Position numbers and translations under genes: made by a program. The notes under the pieces are model-generated. The model made no database searches, was not told where the DNA came from, and saw only the letters and a list, made by a program, of their open reading frames with translations. DNA of 41,425 nt from Pelargonium cotyledonis. Its lineage: Eukaryota; Streptophyta; Magnoliopsida; Geraniales; Geraniaceae. Of the stretch, positions 19,321 through 30,479 are shown in pieces. Position 1 is the stretch's first letter. Each line of letters opens with the position of its first letter. The stretch lies in contig JAYMTA010000103.1 in NCBI GenBank assembly GCA_036897625.1, forward strand, positions 1 through 41,425, in the 5' to 3' direction.

Positions 19321-22300
19321 ATGAGGCCGATCCGGCTTCCTGAACCTCCCAGCGCCACTCACGGTGTTCCCGAGATCTTCGAAGGCGGCGTCTACAGCGT
19401 CATCAGGCGCGCCGTCATCATAGGAAACGGATATCCCGGCTCCGAGAGCCAGAGCATCGGCCTGGTTCGCGCGCTCGGGCTGTCGGAGAAGCATGTCTTA
19501 TATGTGAGTCAACAAATTTTGATGTTCTTACTTATTTGTTACTGTGTTTGTGTTAGTTTAGTGCTTGCTGTAGTTTGTTTGTTCAAGATTGTGAAACTTG
19601 CAGCATCAAGTTGATTCTATCTCGTTTGTTTCTGGTAGTATTGAGTCCACGGGCCTGATTTGTCTTGTTTAGTTTGTGTTTTTACGGTAATTTGTTAGTG
19701 TTGTTCTAGTTTAGCTTAGTTTAGTGTTTGCTGTAAGTTGGTTGTTCATGTGCGTATGAGAAGCTTGATGATGAAATTGATGAGGTTGATTTTCTTTGTT
19801 TGTTTGTTTGTGATATTATTGAGTGCAGACCCAATTTATACTGTTTAGTTTGTGTTTTTACTGTTATTTGCTCAGAACTACCTTAGGGTTATAGTAATTG
19901 ATGCAAATTTAAAGTCTCATCAAGTTCTTTGTAGTAGGTAGTAACACTGTATATGGAGATTGAATTGTGGAGACTTTGATGAACTCTAGGGTTTTCCATC
20001 AGGAGAGTGGTGGATGGGTTGGCATTTAGCATTTTGCAATTTATATTTCATCAGTTTGGTTCACGCCCTCGGGTTGTCAGAGAAGCAGCCATGTCTTATA
20101 TGTGAGTCAATAACAGTACAATATAGAACTGAATCCCCAATTTTTCAGTTCTTGTTTTTATTTGTTACTGTGTTGTTTGTTTGATCATAAGTATATTTGA
20201 AATTAGCATCTTGTTGATTTTGTCTTGTTTGTTTCTGAGTATTGAATCCACAAGCCCAGTTTATCTCGTTTAGTTTGTGATTTCTTAACTATCTTAGGAG
20301 TACAGTTATTAATCAAATTTGAAGGGTTCATCAAGCTCATCGTAGTAGTTAGCAACTCTGTAAATGGTTTGCTGAATTGTGGAGACTCTGATGAGCTCTT
20401 GGGTTTTCCATCAGTTTGATTTACGCCCTTGGGGATTCATAGAAGCATGTCTTATATGTGATTCAACAACAGTATAGTATAGAACTGAATCCCCATATTT
20501 TGATGTTCTTGTTTAATTATTACTATGTAGTGTTAGTTTAGTGTTTGCTGTAATTTGTTTGTTCACGAGTGCATGCGAAACTTGCAGCATTGAGTGGATC
20601 AAGTTGATTTTATCTTGCTGTTAGTATTGAGTCACCAAACCAGTTTTTACTGTACCTTGTTCAACTACCTTAGGAGTATATATATCGATGCAAATTTGAA
20701 GTGCACGTCAAGTTCTTGATAGCAGTTAGGAACTGTGTAAATGGTTGATTGAATTGTGGAGGCTCTGATGGACTCTAGTGTTTTCCTTCAGGAGAGCGGT
20801 GGACGGGTTGGCATTTAGCATTTTGCTGCTAATATATATATATATTTTGTATATCTTATTGGACCCTGTAATGGGTTGACACAATTTGTGGGGGGTAGAG
20901 ATGCTGTTGTTTACACTTCACATCTAGAATATTTCAGCTAAGCACACAAGTTCTTGGAAATGAGTAAATCTTTTGGGTACTAGAAAATTGAAGTATGATT
21001 AGTATTTCCACAATGCCGTGTGTTATGCTAATGGATGTTACTGGTTAATATAATTTTCGTGTTCCTGATTTTCTTCTTCAGGTTTATTCATTTATTGGCC
21101 TTTATTCTCTGCACTTTGTTTATACTACTCGTATCATTTTGCATTTTTGTTTGTGGTTTTCTGAGTTCAAGTTGCCCTGTCTCATTGACTCTGATTATAT
21201 AAATTGTCTAGTAGAGTCTTATGTTTGAGTAGCAATGTGTATATTTAGTTTGAAGTGCAGTTTGAATGAAAGATTGGAGTTCCCTAACATTGTTAATCTG
21301 CCTTGTCATTCAGCGAGTCACAAGGCCAAGAGGAGGAGTAAATGAATGGCTCCACTGGCTTCCAGTTAGCCTTCACAAGTTGTTGTATTATATTGTTCAG
21401 CGGATATATGGTTACTCACGGTTTGTTCTTGCTCCCCGAAGTAGGAAATTTGTGCCTTTACCATCAGAAAATGGTGGCAGTGTAGGCCTGTCATCTATAT
21501 TAGAGGCTGATGTGAAGCAAATTGTGACTATGGCCCGTGATACTTATGAAAAGTACGTTATTTGTTACTACAGTTCTTATCTTCCTCATCGGATTAGTGT
21601 TTATTAAAAAGAAACTTGAAACCGAAAATACATCAATTTTGAGGTGGATGATACGATTATCATGACTGTTCAAGTCTCATCTTGTAGTTTATTATAAATG
21701 TTTTATTTTGTAAAATGCTAAAATGTAATAATTAATGGGCAACAACATATCCAATAATTTCATGTTAATCTGAAATTTATTTGTATCATATTTTGTGTTT
21801 GTTTTATTTTCACAGGGATGGCCCTTTATTGGTCGTTGCATCTGGGAGAGATACCATTTCTGTTTCAAGCTCCATAAAACGCCTGGCGTCGGAAAATGTT
21901 TTTGTTGTTCAGGTTTGTTGAATGGACATTATCTTTGTCCTAGTTTGTATATAGTCATTTATTTGCTTGAGAATTAATCAATCTAATTTTCTAGTTTTAT
22001 TGTAAGGTCTAAACACTCAAGTTCATAATGGTCTTGAGTGGGTTGCATTATAATGTGGTCTCGGTGTCCTTATCTTTTTAACCTTGATATTTCAGAAGGT
22101 TTATATAGACATTTAGGTTGTTTTCACTTGATTTCCCCATAGTTTTCTTTATTGATTTTTGTTTCACTGCCTTGAGTAAATTTTAGGCCCATCATATTGT
22201 GGAGGTGGGGTCTTGCTTGTTAAGTACCAAGATAAGAGAGGCCCTTCTTCTGGAAATCATTTTCTTGTTAAGTTAATGAAGTGAATATTTCTTTTGAAGG

Positions 22301-24926
22301 ATTTTCCTATGTGTATAACATGTATTCAGAATGAAAACTTAAATTTCTGATAATTACTCTTTAAACTTCTATTTTGCAGATACAACATCCAAGGGTGCAT
22401 TTAGATAGGTTTGATTTGGTGATTACCCCTCGTCATGATTATTATCCTTTGACTCCTCAGGCACAGGAACGGATCCCTCAATTTCTGCGGGGTTGGATAA
22501 CACCACGTGAACCCCCTGGTGAAAATGTGGTGTGTATCATACCTTAAATTGCTTAGAGAGGACTCCCATATATTAGATAGTTCAATATGTACTTGCTTAG
22601 GTGGTTATCTGTGCTAAAAAATTCTGATTCAGGTCCTCACTGTGGGAGCTCTACATCAAATAGATTCCTCCGCTCTCCGTAATGCAGCTAGTGCATGGCA
22701 TGATGAGTTTGCACCTTTGCCAAAACCCTTGCTTGTCGTTAACATTGGAGGACCTACAAGTAATTTTTCATTATACCTTCAACCTTGATATAAATCATTA
22801 GGGAGTTGCTTTAGGAATCATCATCTTGTCACTGCTATATTTTGCTTTTACATCAACATTTGCTTCATCTTGGACCAACAAGTCTGCTTGAAGTATTAAC
22901 CTTACGGTCCCATACAGTTGGATACTGGCAGTCATATCTTCTGTTTTTTTCGTAAGTGGTGATCCTCACAAGAGATCATAATCTCTAGTAGACATGTTGA
23001 ACTTGTGTCAGATGCTTTGCTCCCCAACCAAAAATGCACACACAGACACACGATATGAATGATAACTCATTTGAGTTATTTTATCCTAATCAACCGTATT
23101 TACTGTTATGTACCCATGCATATATGAAGTTTCCAATTGGATTATAAGAAGTTGTTTTGTGTGTAAACCAGTTACATATGAACATGATATGCATCATTGG
23201 CCAGTTTGCTCTTCAAAATTAGTTATTGAATGCACTTAGTTATTGAAAACAGTTCCAGATTAGTTAAAAAAGAAGTAAATACTAGAATTGTTTGTCTTCC
23301 CTTTGTTTTTATTGCTCACTATAAATCTAGATTGAAGTATATCATCTCTGAATACTCTTCAATATTCTTCCACAGGCCTTTGTAGATATGGTGCAGACCT
23401 TGCAAAACAGTTGACAACCAATCTTCTTAGTGTTCTTGCAAGTTGTGGGAGTATTAGAATATCTTTCTCAGATAGGACTCCTAAAAAGGTATTGCCGTGA
23501 ATACCTAATTTACGACACGTATTCGTACTTGGCTGTACTTAATGCTTTTGATTTCATGCGATTTAATAAACAGGTATCTAACATTATAGTGAAAGAACTT
23601 GGAAATCATCCAAAAGTCTATATCTGGGATGGTCAAGGTAACTAAAATTGATTGAGAGTTACTTATGTGCAACAAGAGATTGATGTTGATTATTATTATT
23701 ATTATTATTGACATTAAACATGGTATTCAGAACCAAACCCGCACATGGGGCATCTTGCTTGGGCAGATGCTTTTGTTGTCACCGCTGATTCAGTCAGCAT
23801 GATAAGCGAGGCTTGCACCACCGGGTATGCATTTTTGGCGATGATTTGTAACATTTTGATCCTTTCTTCTTTGTGGTTCTTTAGTATGTTTTAAACTGAT
23901 GTACAATTCTATTTCTTTGTTTGTGCAGAAAGCCCGTCTATGTTATGGGAGCTGAGCGTTGTACATGGAAGTTCTTGGACTTCCATAAATCTCTAAGGGA
24001 GCGAGGACTTGTCCGGCCGTTTACGGGTTCTGAGGATGTAAGTAACTATTAGATGTTTATTTATGGAGTGTATATGAGGGTGACCTTAGAGACTATAGGA
24101 TTCACCTGCTTGGTAGTTTGCTAACATTTGCTGACGAGAAAGGAAGGAAAACAAAATAGCCATTTTCTTTATACTCTTCACGTGTTATTGCCTTCTCTTC
24201 ATAATATCCGGATCACCTTTTATCATTTGAAGGCTATTTTGATCACTTGATCTTTACTTAAGTATAGTGTTCTTTTATCAGCTCACATTAGAGCTGGTAA
24301 TTTGGGTTCTAGATTGGGTTCTTACGGGTTCTGGTTGAAAAGATCTAACCAAAGTCCGACCTGCAAGATGTGCGAGTTTCAGGCCTCAGGCTGGGTTAGA
24401 GGTGGCAATCAGATTTGTTCGGATAGGATTTCGGATTTTAGTGTAAAATGTGTGGATACACCCAATCTGATCTCATGTGACTCGCACTTTATAGGATAAA
24501 TTCAATACAATCGGATCCTGAAATTGGTCAGATCAGTTCGGTTTTTAAGTCCGATTGGATTTAAGATGCGTGCGGGTTCAGATCCGAATTGTCAACTCTA
24601 GGTCGAGTTGCGGGTTTGCCTGGCTTACAATTTTTTCATGGCACACCATGACACAAAAATTAATTGGGTCTGTTTCATGTGACCCGAACCTGCCAAAATG
24701 TGGGTTGGATTTCAGGTGCCTGCGGATTTAGACAGCTCTGCCTCTAATAAGTGTACGGGTTTCTAGGTTGGAATTTCCTTTCAATGAATATCGGTTTTCT
24801 TATGGTCTTGTGTTTATTTTTCAGATGTCAGAGAGCTGGAGCTATCCTCCCCTAAATGATACAGCAGAAGCAGCTAATAGGGTACTTGCAGCAATTGCCG
24901 AGCGTGGATGGAGATTGCGACCATGA
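19321..24926 (+). CDS. ELM1: ELM1, mitochondrial fission factor (DUF1022 family)
   Basis: Ten exons: 19321-19503, 21314-21552, 21816-21912, 22380-22529, 22633-22759, 23376-23488, 23574-23637, 23731-23824, 23929-24037 and 24825-24926, giving 425 residues. The whole protein is the Mito_fiss_Elm1 domain (IIGNGYPGSESQSIGLVRAL at 33-52; LVVASGRDT; LLVVNIGGP; NPHMGHLAWADAFVVTADS; SEACTTGKPVYVMGA), with a fold reminiscent of GT-B glycosyltransferases. Plant ELM1 is a soluble protein on the outer mitochondrial surface that recruits the dynamin-like DRP3A for fission. No signal or membrane segment is seen. All introns are GT-AG and in phase. Intron 1 is 1.8 kb with internal copies of the exon 1 end. 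Intron 9 (24038-24824) carries nested hAT-like elements. A short upstream ORF (19215-19259) and a telo-box precede the start. Confidence 0.93.
19461..20870 (+). repeat. Three-copy duplication of the ELM1 exon 1 tail and donor inside intron 1
   Basis: The end of exon 1 with its donor (CTCGGGCTGTCGGAGAAGC ... TCTTATAT|GTGAGTC, 19475-19510) reappears at about 20055-20108 and 20415-20465, each followed by the same intron sequence (AACTGAATCCCC, GTTTGTTCA, TTGCAGCAT, GTATTGAGT). A further shared block (GAATTGTGGAGACT..., then GGGTTTTCCATCAG) occurs at about 19963, 20373 and 20752. The copies diverge by roughly 10-20%. Confidence 0.85.
24285..24755. mobile_element. Outer hAT-like element in ELM1 intron 9
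   Basis: It begins near TTAGAGCTGGTAATTTGGG (about 24288) and ends near CAGCTCTGCCTCTAATAAG (about 24733-24752). The inside is made of GGGTTCT, GGGTTGCGGG and GACCCGAACC words. A second element (24394-24604) splits it. The ends are approximate. Confidence 0.45.
24394..24604. mobile_element. Inner hAT-like element nested in the outer one
   Basis: Left end TTAGAGGTGGCAATCAGATT and the reverse complement of the right end (TAGAGTTGACAATTCGGATC) agree at about 15 of 20 positions. It is flanked by GGCTGGGT and GGTCGAGT, a possible decayed 8-bp target duplication typical of hAT insertions. The flanking sequence of the outer element resumes on the far side with GGGTT words. Confidence 0.55.
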
Positions 24927-26020
24927 GAGCCTGCTGATGATCTTTCTTCTATGTAAGCCTGTTGAAAATTGTTTTTTTCTTTTTTTGTGCTTATAAATCA
25001 AGTTTCAAAAATGAGGTTTTGTTCAATAGCACGTATAGGAAAATGAAAACCGGTTACGATCTTCGATATCTTTTTGACTTGATTCTTTCCCCTTCCCGGG
25101 GTTTCCAAAGAAATGTAGAATAAAGGATGGCTGTATTCGTGCAGCTTGTAAAATAGCCAGAGACAAGAACGAGCTGACAAAGAGATTCAAGTTTTGATGG
25201 GAACATCTTTTGTACATGAATATAGTTTACATGTTCGTGTTTGATTCTTTCAAAATATATTGCTATTTTATCTCTGAATATGCGCATTAAGGTAGCGTTT
25301 GGATTGTATTTATAAATTTTGTTCAGGATTGGAAATGGTACTCTTTCGTCCCATTTTCGTATTTGGATTAAGATTTTTTTGCCACGAGAATGACTCGGGA
25401 TATGAAATGCATTTCCTTACCACTCTCACTGTCAAGATTTTTGGGATAATTTAATGTCTGATAGAGTGATATTGTTTAGTATTTAGTAATGAGAATTAAG
25501 TAGCTATTCGAAACATGAATATACAAGAGAAAATAAACTTATTCAAGGGTGTTTTTGTTTCAAAATCTGTGTCTCGTCTTCGGTTTCAAAGGTGGTAGAG
25601 CAATTGGTCTCGAGACATAAAAATGCATCAGGTGAGGATGAAATTTAGTGTACTTTTAATTCTCGTACGAGAGTGATTCACTTATAAAATTAAAACATCT
25701 CGCCAAAATAATTTGAAAAACATGTCTACGCACTCACTTTGATCAGTAACATCTTGAATGAACTTGGTTCATTTATACAACTAAATTCGCAATTTTATTT
25801 GAAATTCATACATGACAATGATGAACAAATTATATTCGTAAATTACTAAATTAAATTTGGAAATGGACCTTTAGGGAAAGTGAAAAAAAAGAAAGAGAGA
25901 GGCTAAAACCGTCATTTCACTAAACTGGCCATAACCTGGAAAACCACGAGGAGAAGTAAAGTAAAGAATCTATTCTGAATCCAACAGAATATTTCAAACG
26001 TGCGAAAAGTCTTATCTTTT
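24927..26020. other. Intergenic region between ELM1 and OTLD1
   Basis: ELM1 3'UTR first. At about 25293-25440 (GGTAGCGTTTGGATTG, then TATTTGGATTAAG) lies a degraded member of the AGCGTTTGGATTA TIR family. The rest is AT-rich without similarity. Short - strand frames here (25000-25290) look random. Confidence 0.5.
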
Positions 26021-26025
26021 TCAAA

Positions 26026-26075
26026 CACGTGACACTCACCACACGTGTCACCAACCGTCAAGAACCTGCCACGTG
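26026..26075 (+). promoter_or_regulatory. Cluster of three G-boxes in the OTLD1 promoter
   Basis: CACGTG at 26026-26031, 26042-26047 and 26070-26075, followed by a CACGTC at 26100. The flanks (ACACGTGAC, CACGTGTC, CACGTGTAAC) are ABRE-like. A TATA-like TATAAATA at 26195-26202 places them about 120-200 bp upstream of the expected start of transcription. bZIP or bHLH/PIF factors bind such sites. Confidence 0.55.
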
Positions 26076-26194
26076 TAACCACCCCTCTCTGCTAGATTCC
26101 ACGTCCTTGTCCTCCCATTTTATTTATTTAATAATTTGTATTTCCACAATTTTGTTTTATCTGTAAATATTTTTTCCTTAATTTTTATGATCCT

Positions 26195-26202
26195 TATAAA
26201 TA
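26195..26202 (+). promoter_or_regulatory. TATA box of the OTLD1 gene
   Basis: TATAAATA about 30 bp upstream of the likely transcription start. A telo-box AAACCCTAA follows at 26252-26260 in the leader. Confidence 0.4.
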
Positions 26203-26349
26203 TTCTTAGCAATATCGAAAAAATCATTTCTTTATCCTCTTCTTCTTCGCAAAACCCTAAATTGATTCCCAGAAATTTCCGTCTGTCAGCTTTTGCAGAT
26301 CGCAGCTCTCATTTTTTTGTGTGCGTCTCAATCCATCGCTCTGCCCCAG

Positions 26350-26992
26350 GTGAGTTTCGTGACTCGTGATTCGTTCCTGCACGAAATCGATTTCTTTTTT
26401 GTTGGAAAATTTGTTTTCTGGGTTACTTGAGTCCCTGATCGGTTTCTTGGTTGATGATTCTCGAGTCTGAGACTCATCTTTAAATTTTCTCTTTCTTTTT
26501 TGTTTTCTTTGGATGTTTCGTGGAGAAGATGGAATATTATATCGCGACCTAGGTGAAATACTTGAATTGGTAATTCAGTGAAGATTATTAGGTTTTGTTG
26601 CTGTCTGGATATTGAAGAACCTAACCTAGAGAAGTCATTCTTTTTATTTATATAAGTATTACTTTATGTTCTTCAATTTCATGCATATGAAATGTTTTTA
26701 TTGCAGAGTGGGCTTTGTGAAGGTGACATTTTTCTGTTGTTTCGGGTAAATTTGAAAACTTGAAGAACCTGACCTGTATAGGTTATAATTTTTTCTAGAA
26801 CCAAACGTGGCATTAGGGTTTTGATGAAGAAAGTATTTTATGTGTGTATTGTTTATGTTCTTTCATTTTTCATGAATATGAAATGTTTTTTATTGCAGCT
26901 TGGGCTTTGTGGAGGTGACACTTTTCTGTAATTTCGGGTAAATTTAACAACTTGAGAGGGTTTTGTTGTTTAAAGTTAGAGGTCTGGGTCTC
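26350..26992 (+). other. OTLD1 5'UTR intron region with a tandemly duplicated candidate exon
   Basis: A donor follows CTGCCCCAG at 26349. Two 192-bp tandem copies (about 26609-26760 and 26800-26960) each contain TTTTTATTGCAG, then a 39-nt segment (26707-26745 and 26899-26937; GGGCTTTGTG(A/G)AGGTGACA), then a GTAAAT donor. Each copy therefore looks like a small cassette exon with its own acceptor and donor. The mature leader structure is inferred, not seen. Confidence 0.5.
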
Positions 26993-27139
26993 ATGAGTAT
27001 TGTTAGGGGAATGCAGAGATTGATACCTGTGGAGCAGAAATTGGTAGGCTGTAACAAATCATTCAGCCAAGGGATTGGTGTGACTGTGCCCAAGGCTAGG
27101 ACACGTGATAAACCTATGATTAGGGTTTTTAGTCTTTAA
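26993..27139 (+). CDS. Upstream ORF of OTLD1, 48 codons
   Basis: ATG at 26993, TAA at 27137-27139; 67 nt lie between its stop and the main ATG at 27207. It begins MSIVRGMQRLIPVEQKLVGC and ends RDKPMIRVFSL. It is longer than most random leader ORFs. It is in a part of the leader likely to be in the mature mRNA because no acceptor lies close to the main start. The frame relative to the main ORF is +1. If translated it would reduce or condition OTLD1 synthesis. The peptide has no known domain. Confidence 0.45.
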   Translation: MSIVRGMQRLIPVEQKLVGCNKSFSQGIGVTVPKARTRDKPMIRVFSL

Positions 27140-27206
27140 GTTTTGGAAATTGGAACAAAGATTGGACCAAGTGCCTTGTCTGAGGAAGAAATAAAGTTCT
27201 AAGCCA

Positions 27207-30200
27207 ATGACTAGGATTTTAGTTCAGCGCGGGGGTTCTGCAGGTGGTTCTTCTTCGAACCAGAGTCGGTCATCCTCTTCATCTTTGCCTGGGTTTTCTT
27301 CTGCTCGATCCGAGCCACAGGTTACCATTCCTCAAGCCCCTCTCAATGGGAAGGAAGAGGAAATTGGGGAGGAGTTGCAGGAACCTGTGATTGCTAATGA
27401 GCTTTTGGAGAATTATGATGAGGTTTTTGTGGAAAACTTTCATGGTGATAAGAATGAGAGTTCAAGTCATGAAAATGTTGGTAGTGAGAAGGTATGTGGT
27501 GGTGATGACAGTATGGGTTCAGAGGAATTGCTAAGAGGATTGGATGGTCTGAGGATTTCAGAGAGAGAATCAGTCACAAGTGAAAATGAGGGCTCAAGTG
27601 GTGATTCTTCACCAGTTGTTTCTGGTAGTTCACACCCACCTCCTCCTCCTATCCCCCCTCCAAAACCCGTAGGTGCAAACTCAAATTTGAGGAAATCTTC
27701 ATCAGGCTCTTCAAATGCTTTGCGAATTGGATCAGCCAGAAGGGCAGTTGCTTGGCCTGTAGTTTCGACTAGGACTTCATCCACTGAATCAAGGCCTTCT
27801 TCTCCGAGATCTCATGGTGATAGTGAGGGGTACAATAGTGCTGATGAGCAGAACCCTCGTTTGGTGTCTTCCTATGATGATATAGTAAGTTTCTGGCTTT
27901 TCCCCTGCACCACTTCATCCAGAAGAGCATTTGTACTTTTTGACACTTCCAAATTGTATTCTGCATATACTTATCACTAGGCAAAGTTTAAGGTCGCAGC
28001 AATTTGTCTATTCTGGACATATGTTATGTCCTGAAGTTTAAACTATTCCTTATACCTGTTTGGAAGTTGCTGCCTTAATCTCAAATTGTTATAAGCAGCT
28101 TATTTGCTAACAACAGACACAGTTAGTTTAAATTGGCTTGTGGCAACTATTTCAGGAAAGGGAGCGCCAATTTGAGATTGATATCAGAAGAGCAAAATGT
28201 TTAGAAGTCAAACGAATGCTGGAGGATGGGAACTGTCTCTTTCGTGCTGTTGGAGATCAAGTGTACGGGGACTCTGATGCATATGACTTGATCAGACAAA
28301 TGTGCATAGATTATATGGTATGATCATTTCACAAATTTTCGTCTCTGAAGTCTGTTGTTTCCACTATAGTGTGTGGAGGATCTCTTCATGAACTCTTCCA
28401 ATGAGATGAATCATAGTTCGAATTATCTCTCTCTCTCTGAACGTATATGCATGCAACTATGTAAGAAAACACTGAAAAAGCATATATACATGTTAAAGTG
28501 TCTAATGTCTCCATATTACACTATCACTTCTTTCCCCGCCGGTTCTTTCATGGGCATTTGGTCCTGATGTAGTGATGTTAGTCAGATACTTAATACATAG
28601 CTTTAATCCATCTTTAATCCTTCAGGAGCGTGAAAGAGATCACTTTTCTCAGTTTATAACTGAAGGTTTTACATCTTATTGCAAAAGGAAGAGAAGAGAC
28701 AAGGTACGTCATTTTGGAAATTGTCAACAAACTTGGAAAGCATTGTATCTCATTACTAGTTAGAAGGGAAACCTGTTATGGTTCTTTTCCCTGATATTCT
28801 CATCTCATTTCATCTTGAATAACTGGAAGTATGATGTGATCTGTTTTCTTTTTTCCGTTAAAACTTTAGTTCTCATATGTGATGTGATTCTGTTATGTAC
28901 TTATGTCTTAGATTTCATAAATTATCTAGCACGGCATGCCAATTATGTTTCTAATACTTAGCTGATCGTATATTGATTTCGCCATGTGCCAGGTATATGG
29001 AAACAATGTGGAGATTCAAGCTATGTCCGAAATGTATAATCGGCCTATCCATATCTATTCCTATAGCTCAGGTTCTTATCTGCTTAAAATTAATAATTAG
29101 TTGCTTATTCACTTATTAACTTCGTTTATGGTGTCATGCTACTGCTACTCTTTTAATTTAGACTGACTTGTGATAACCGTAATCAATGCAGAACCTATCA
29201 ACATTTTTCATGGAAGCTATAATACTGACACACCGCCCATACGGCTAAGCTATCATCATGGGAATCATTACAACTCTCTTGTTGATCCACGTCGTGCCAC
29301 AGTTGGTGCAGGACTTGGCTTCAGCTGCCTTAGGGGGGTGCGTTTATGCACCAACTTTCTCTTACTGGTTTTCCTTTGATTTTTACCTGAAATATTTACT
29401 TGGATATTTTTTACTACTCAATTGACTTTTACTACCATTTTGTTAACAATTTACTTTACGATCTAATCTACAGACAAATGTTGACAAAGATCAAATCAAA
29501 GCTGCTATTAAAGCTCAACAAGACCAACAGATTGATAATGCAAGTATCTTTGACATTGTGTTGTGTTACTCACCGGAACATGGTAACTTAGTATATTACT
29601 ATATTCTATAAACCGCTAAAGTTCATTTTTCTACTGACAGGCTCTTCTAGCTGAGGGACGACTCTACTCTGATCTTGAGCTTACTGAAAAGGAAATTGAA
29701 TGCATGGTGATGGAAGCTTCTCGCGCTGAGTATCTTACTGAGAATAAAATTGGTCGCAGAGAACCTTCAAGTTCTAAGGCTGAACCTTCCTCTTCCGGGG
29801 CTAGTGAGTTTTCCATCACCTTTTTATAGTTCCAAGGATTGGAGTCATAAGGCTTATAGGTTTGATAGAGGTGGCAATTAGTGTTTGAGATCATGTGTGT
29901 CTTGTTGTGAGTCAACCCAAACATGTCCAAATAATTGAACAGGTTGAGTTACATGACCCAATTATGGCTGGTTTAAATGACACGACACCCCCAACACGTT
30001 TACATTCGGATTACCCTGATCGAAACAGATATATTGGGGTAGGCGTGTCTAATGGATTCATGAGCAATACATGTTAAACTGAACATGTTGGATTAGCCAT
30101 CACAAACACAATTCAGTTAAACTAAACCCATTTAAATTTATGCCGTGTTTGTGGTGAGTCGATCCATCCCTAAGTTTTGACTTGGTGCAGGACCATCAGG

Positions 30201-30396
30201 AAGCGAGCACAATGTTATGCGGCAGGAGGTTAATAGTGGGCTTAGCAGCAGCATGCAGATGGTGCTGTCCATGGGGTTTAGCTATTTGCAGGTGATCGAG
30301 GCCTATAGCATATTCGGAGACGATGTCGATTCCATGGTTTGTTATCTCGTGGAAACCGACAATAGCAGCAGGCGCAAAGGCAAAGCCACTGAATGA
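27207..30396 (+). CDS. OTLD1: OTLD1-type OTU-domain deubiquitinase with UBA-like C-terminus
   Basis: Exons 27207-27884, 28156-28317, 28626-28703, 28993-29071, 29192-29337, 29474-29539, 29641-29803 and 30191-30396 give 525 residues. Residues 1-226 (exon 1) are a Ser-rich disordered leader starting MTRILVQRGGSAGGSS. The OTU cysteine protease core begins near 227: LEDGNCLFRAVGDQVYG carries the Asp/Cys catalytic pair (D250, C253), and HHGNHYNSL carries the His (H358). The C-terminal QMVLSMGFSYLQVIEAY is a UBA-like helix set for ubiquitin binding. The relative is Arabidopsis OTLD1/OTU6, which removes ubiquitin from histone H2B and represses genes with KDM1C. Exon 6 ends at a GC donor (AAT|GCAAGT); all other introns are GT-AG. 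Intron 7 hosts an hAT-like element. Confidence 0.93.
29867..30175. mobile_element. hAT-like AACACG-word element in OTLD1 intron 7
   Basis: Left end ATAGAGGTGGCAATTAGTG matches the family terminus. The interior has ACCCAA, CGACAC and GTGTTGG words. The right end is near GATCCATCCCTAAG at about 30160-30175. It occupies most of the 387-bp intron without touching its splice sites. Confidence 0.5.
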
Positions 30397-30479
30397 TTTG
30401 AGAATAGCAAAGGCAAAGCCACTGAATGATTTGAGAATAGCAGCAGGCGCAAAGGCAAAGCCACTGAATGATTTGAGAA
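30372..30479 (+). repeat. Three tandem copies of the OTLD1 stop-codon region
   Basis: The end of the CDS, AAAGGCAAAGCCACTGAATG, and the following ATTTGAGAAT occur three times in tandem (about 30377-30405, 30410-30438 and 30450-30479). Two copies carry the preceding AGCAGGCGC. The first contains the real stop TGA 30394-30396; the next two lie in the 3'UTR. Confidence 0.9.

Noticed and set aside
29544..29650. Canonical GT-AG alternative for OTLD1 intron 6
   Set aside because: It keeps the frame but deletes the conserved LLA of DNALLAEGR; kept only as an alternative in the findings.
30372..30479. CRISPR-like look of three short direct repeats
   Set aside because: This is a plant nuclear context, the spacers are not unique, and the units are copies of the adjacent coding end.
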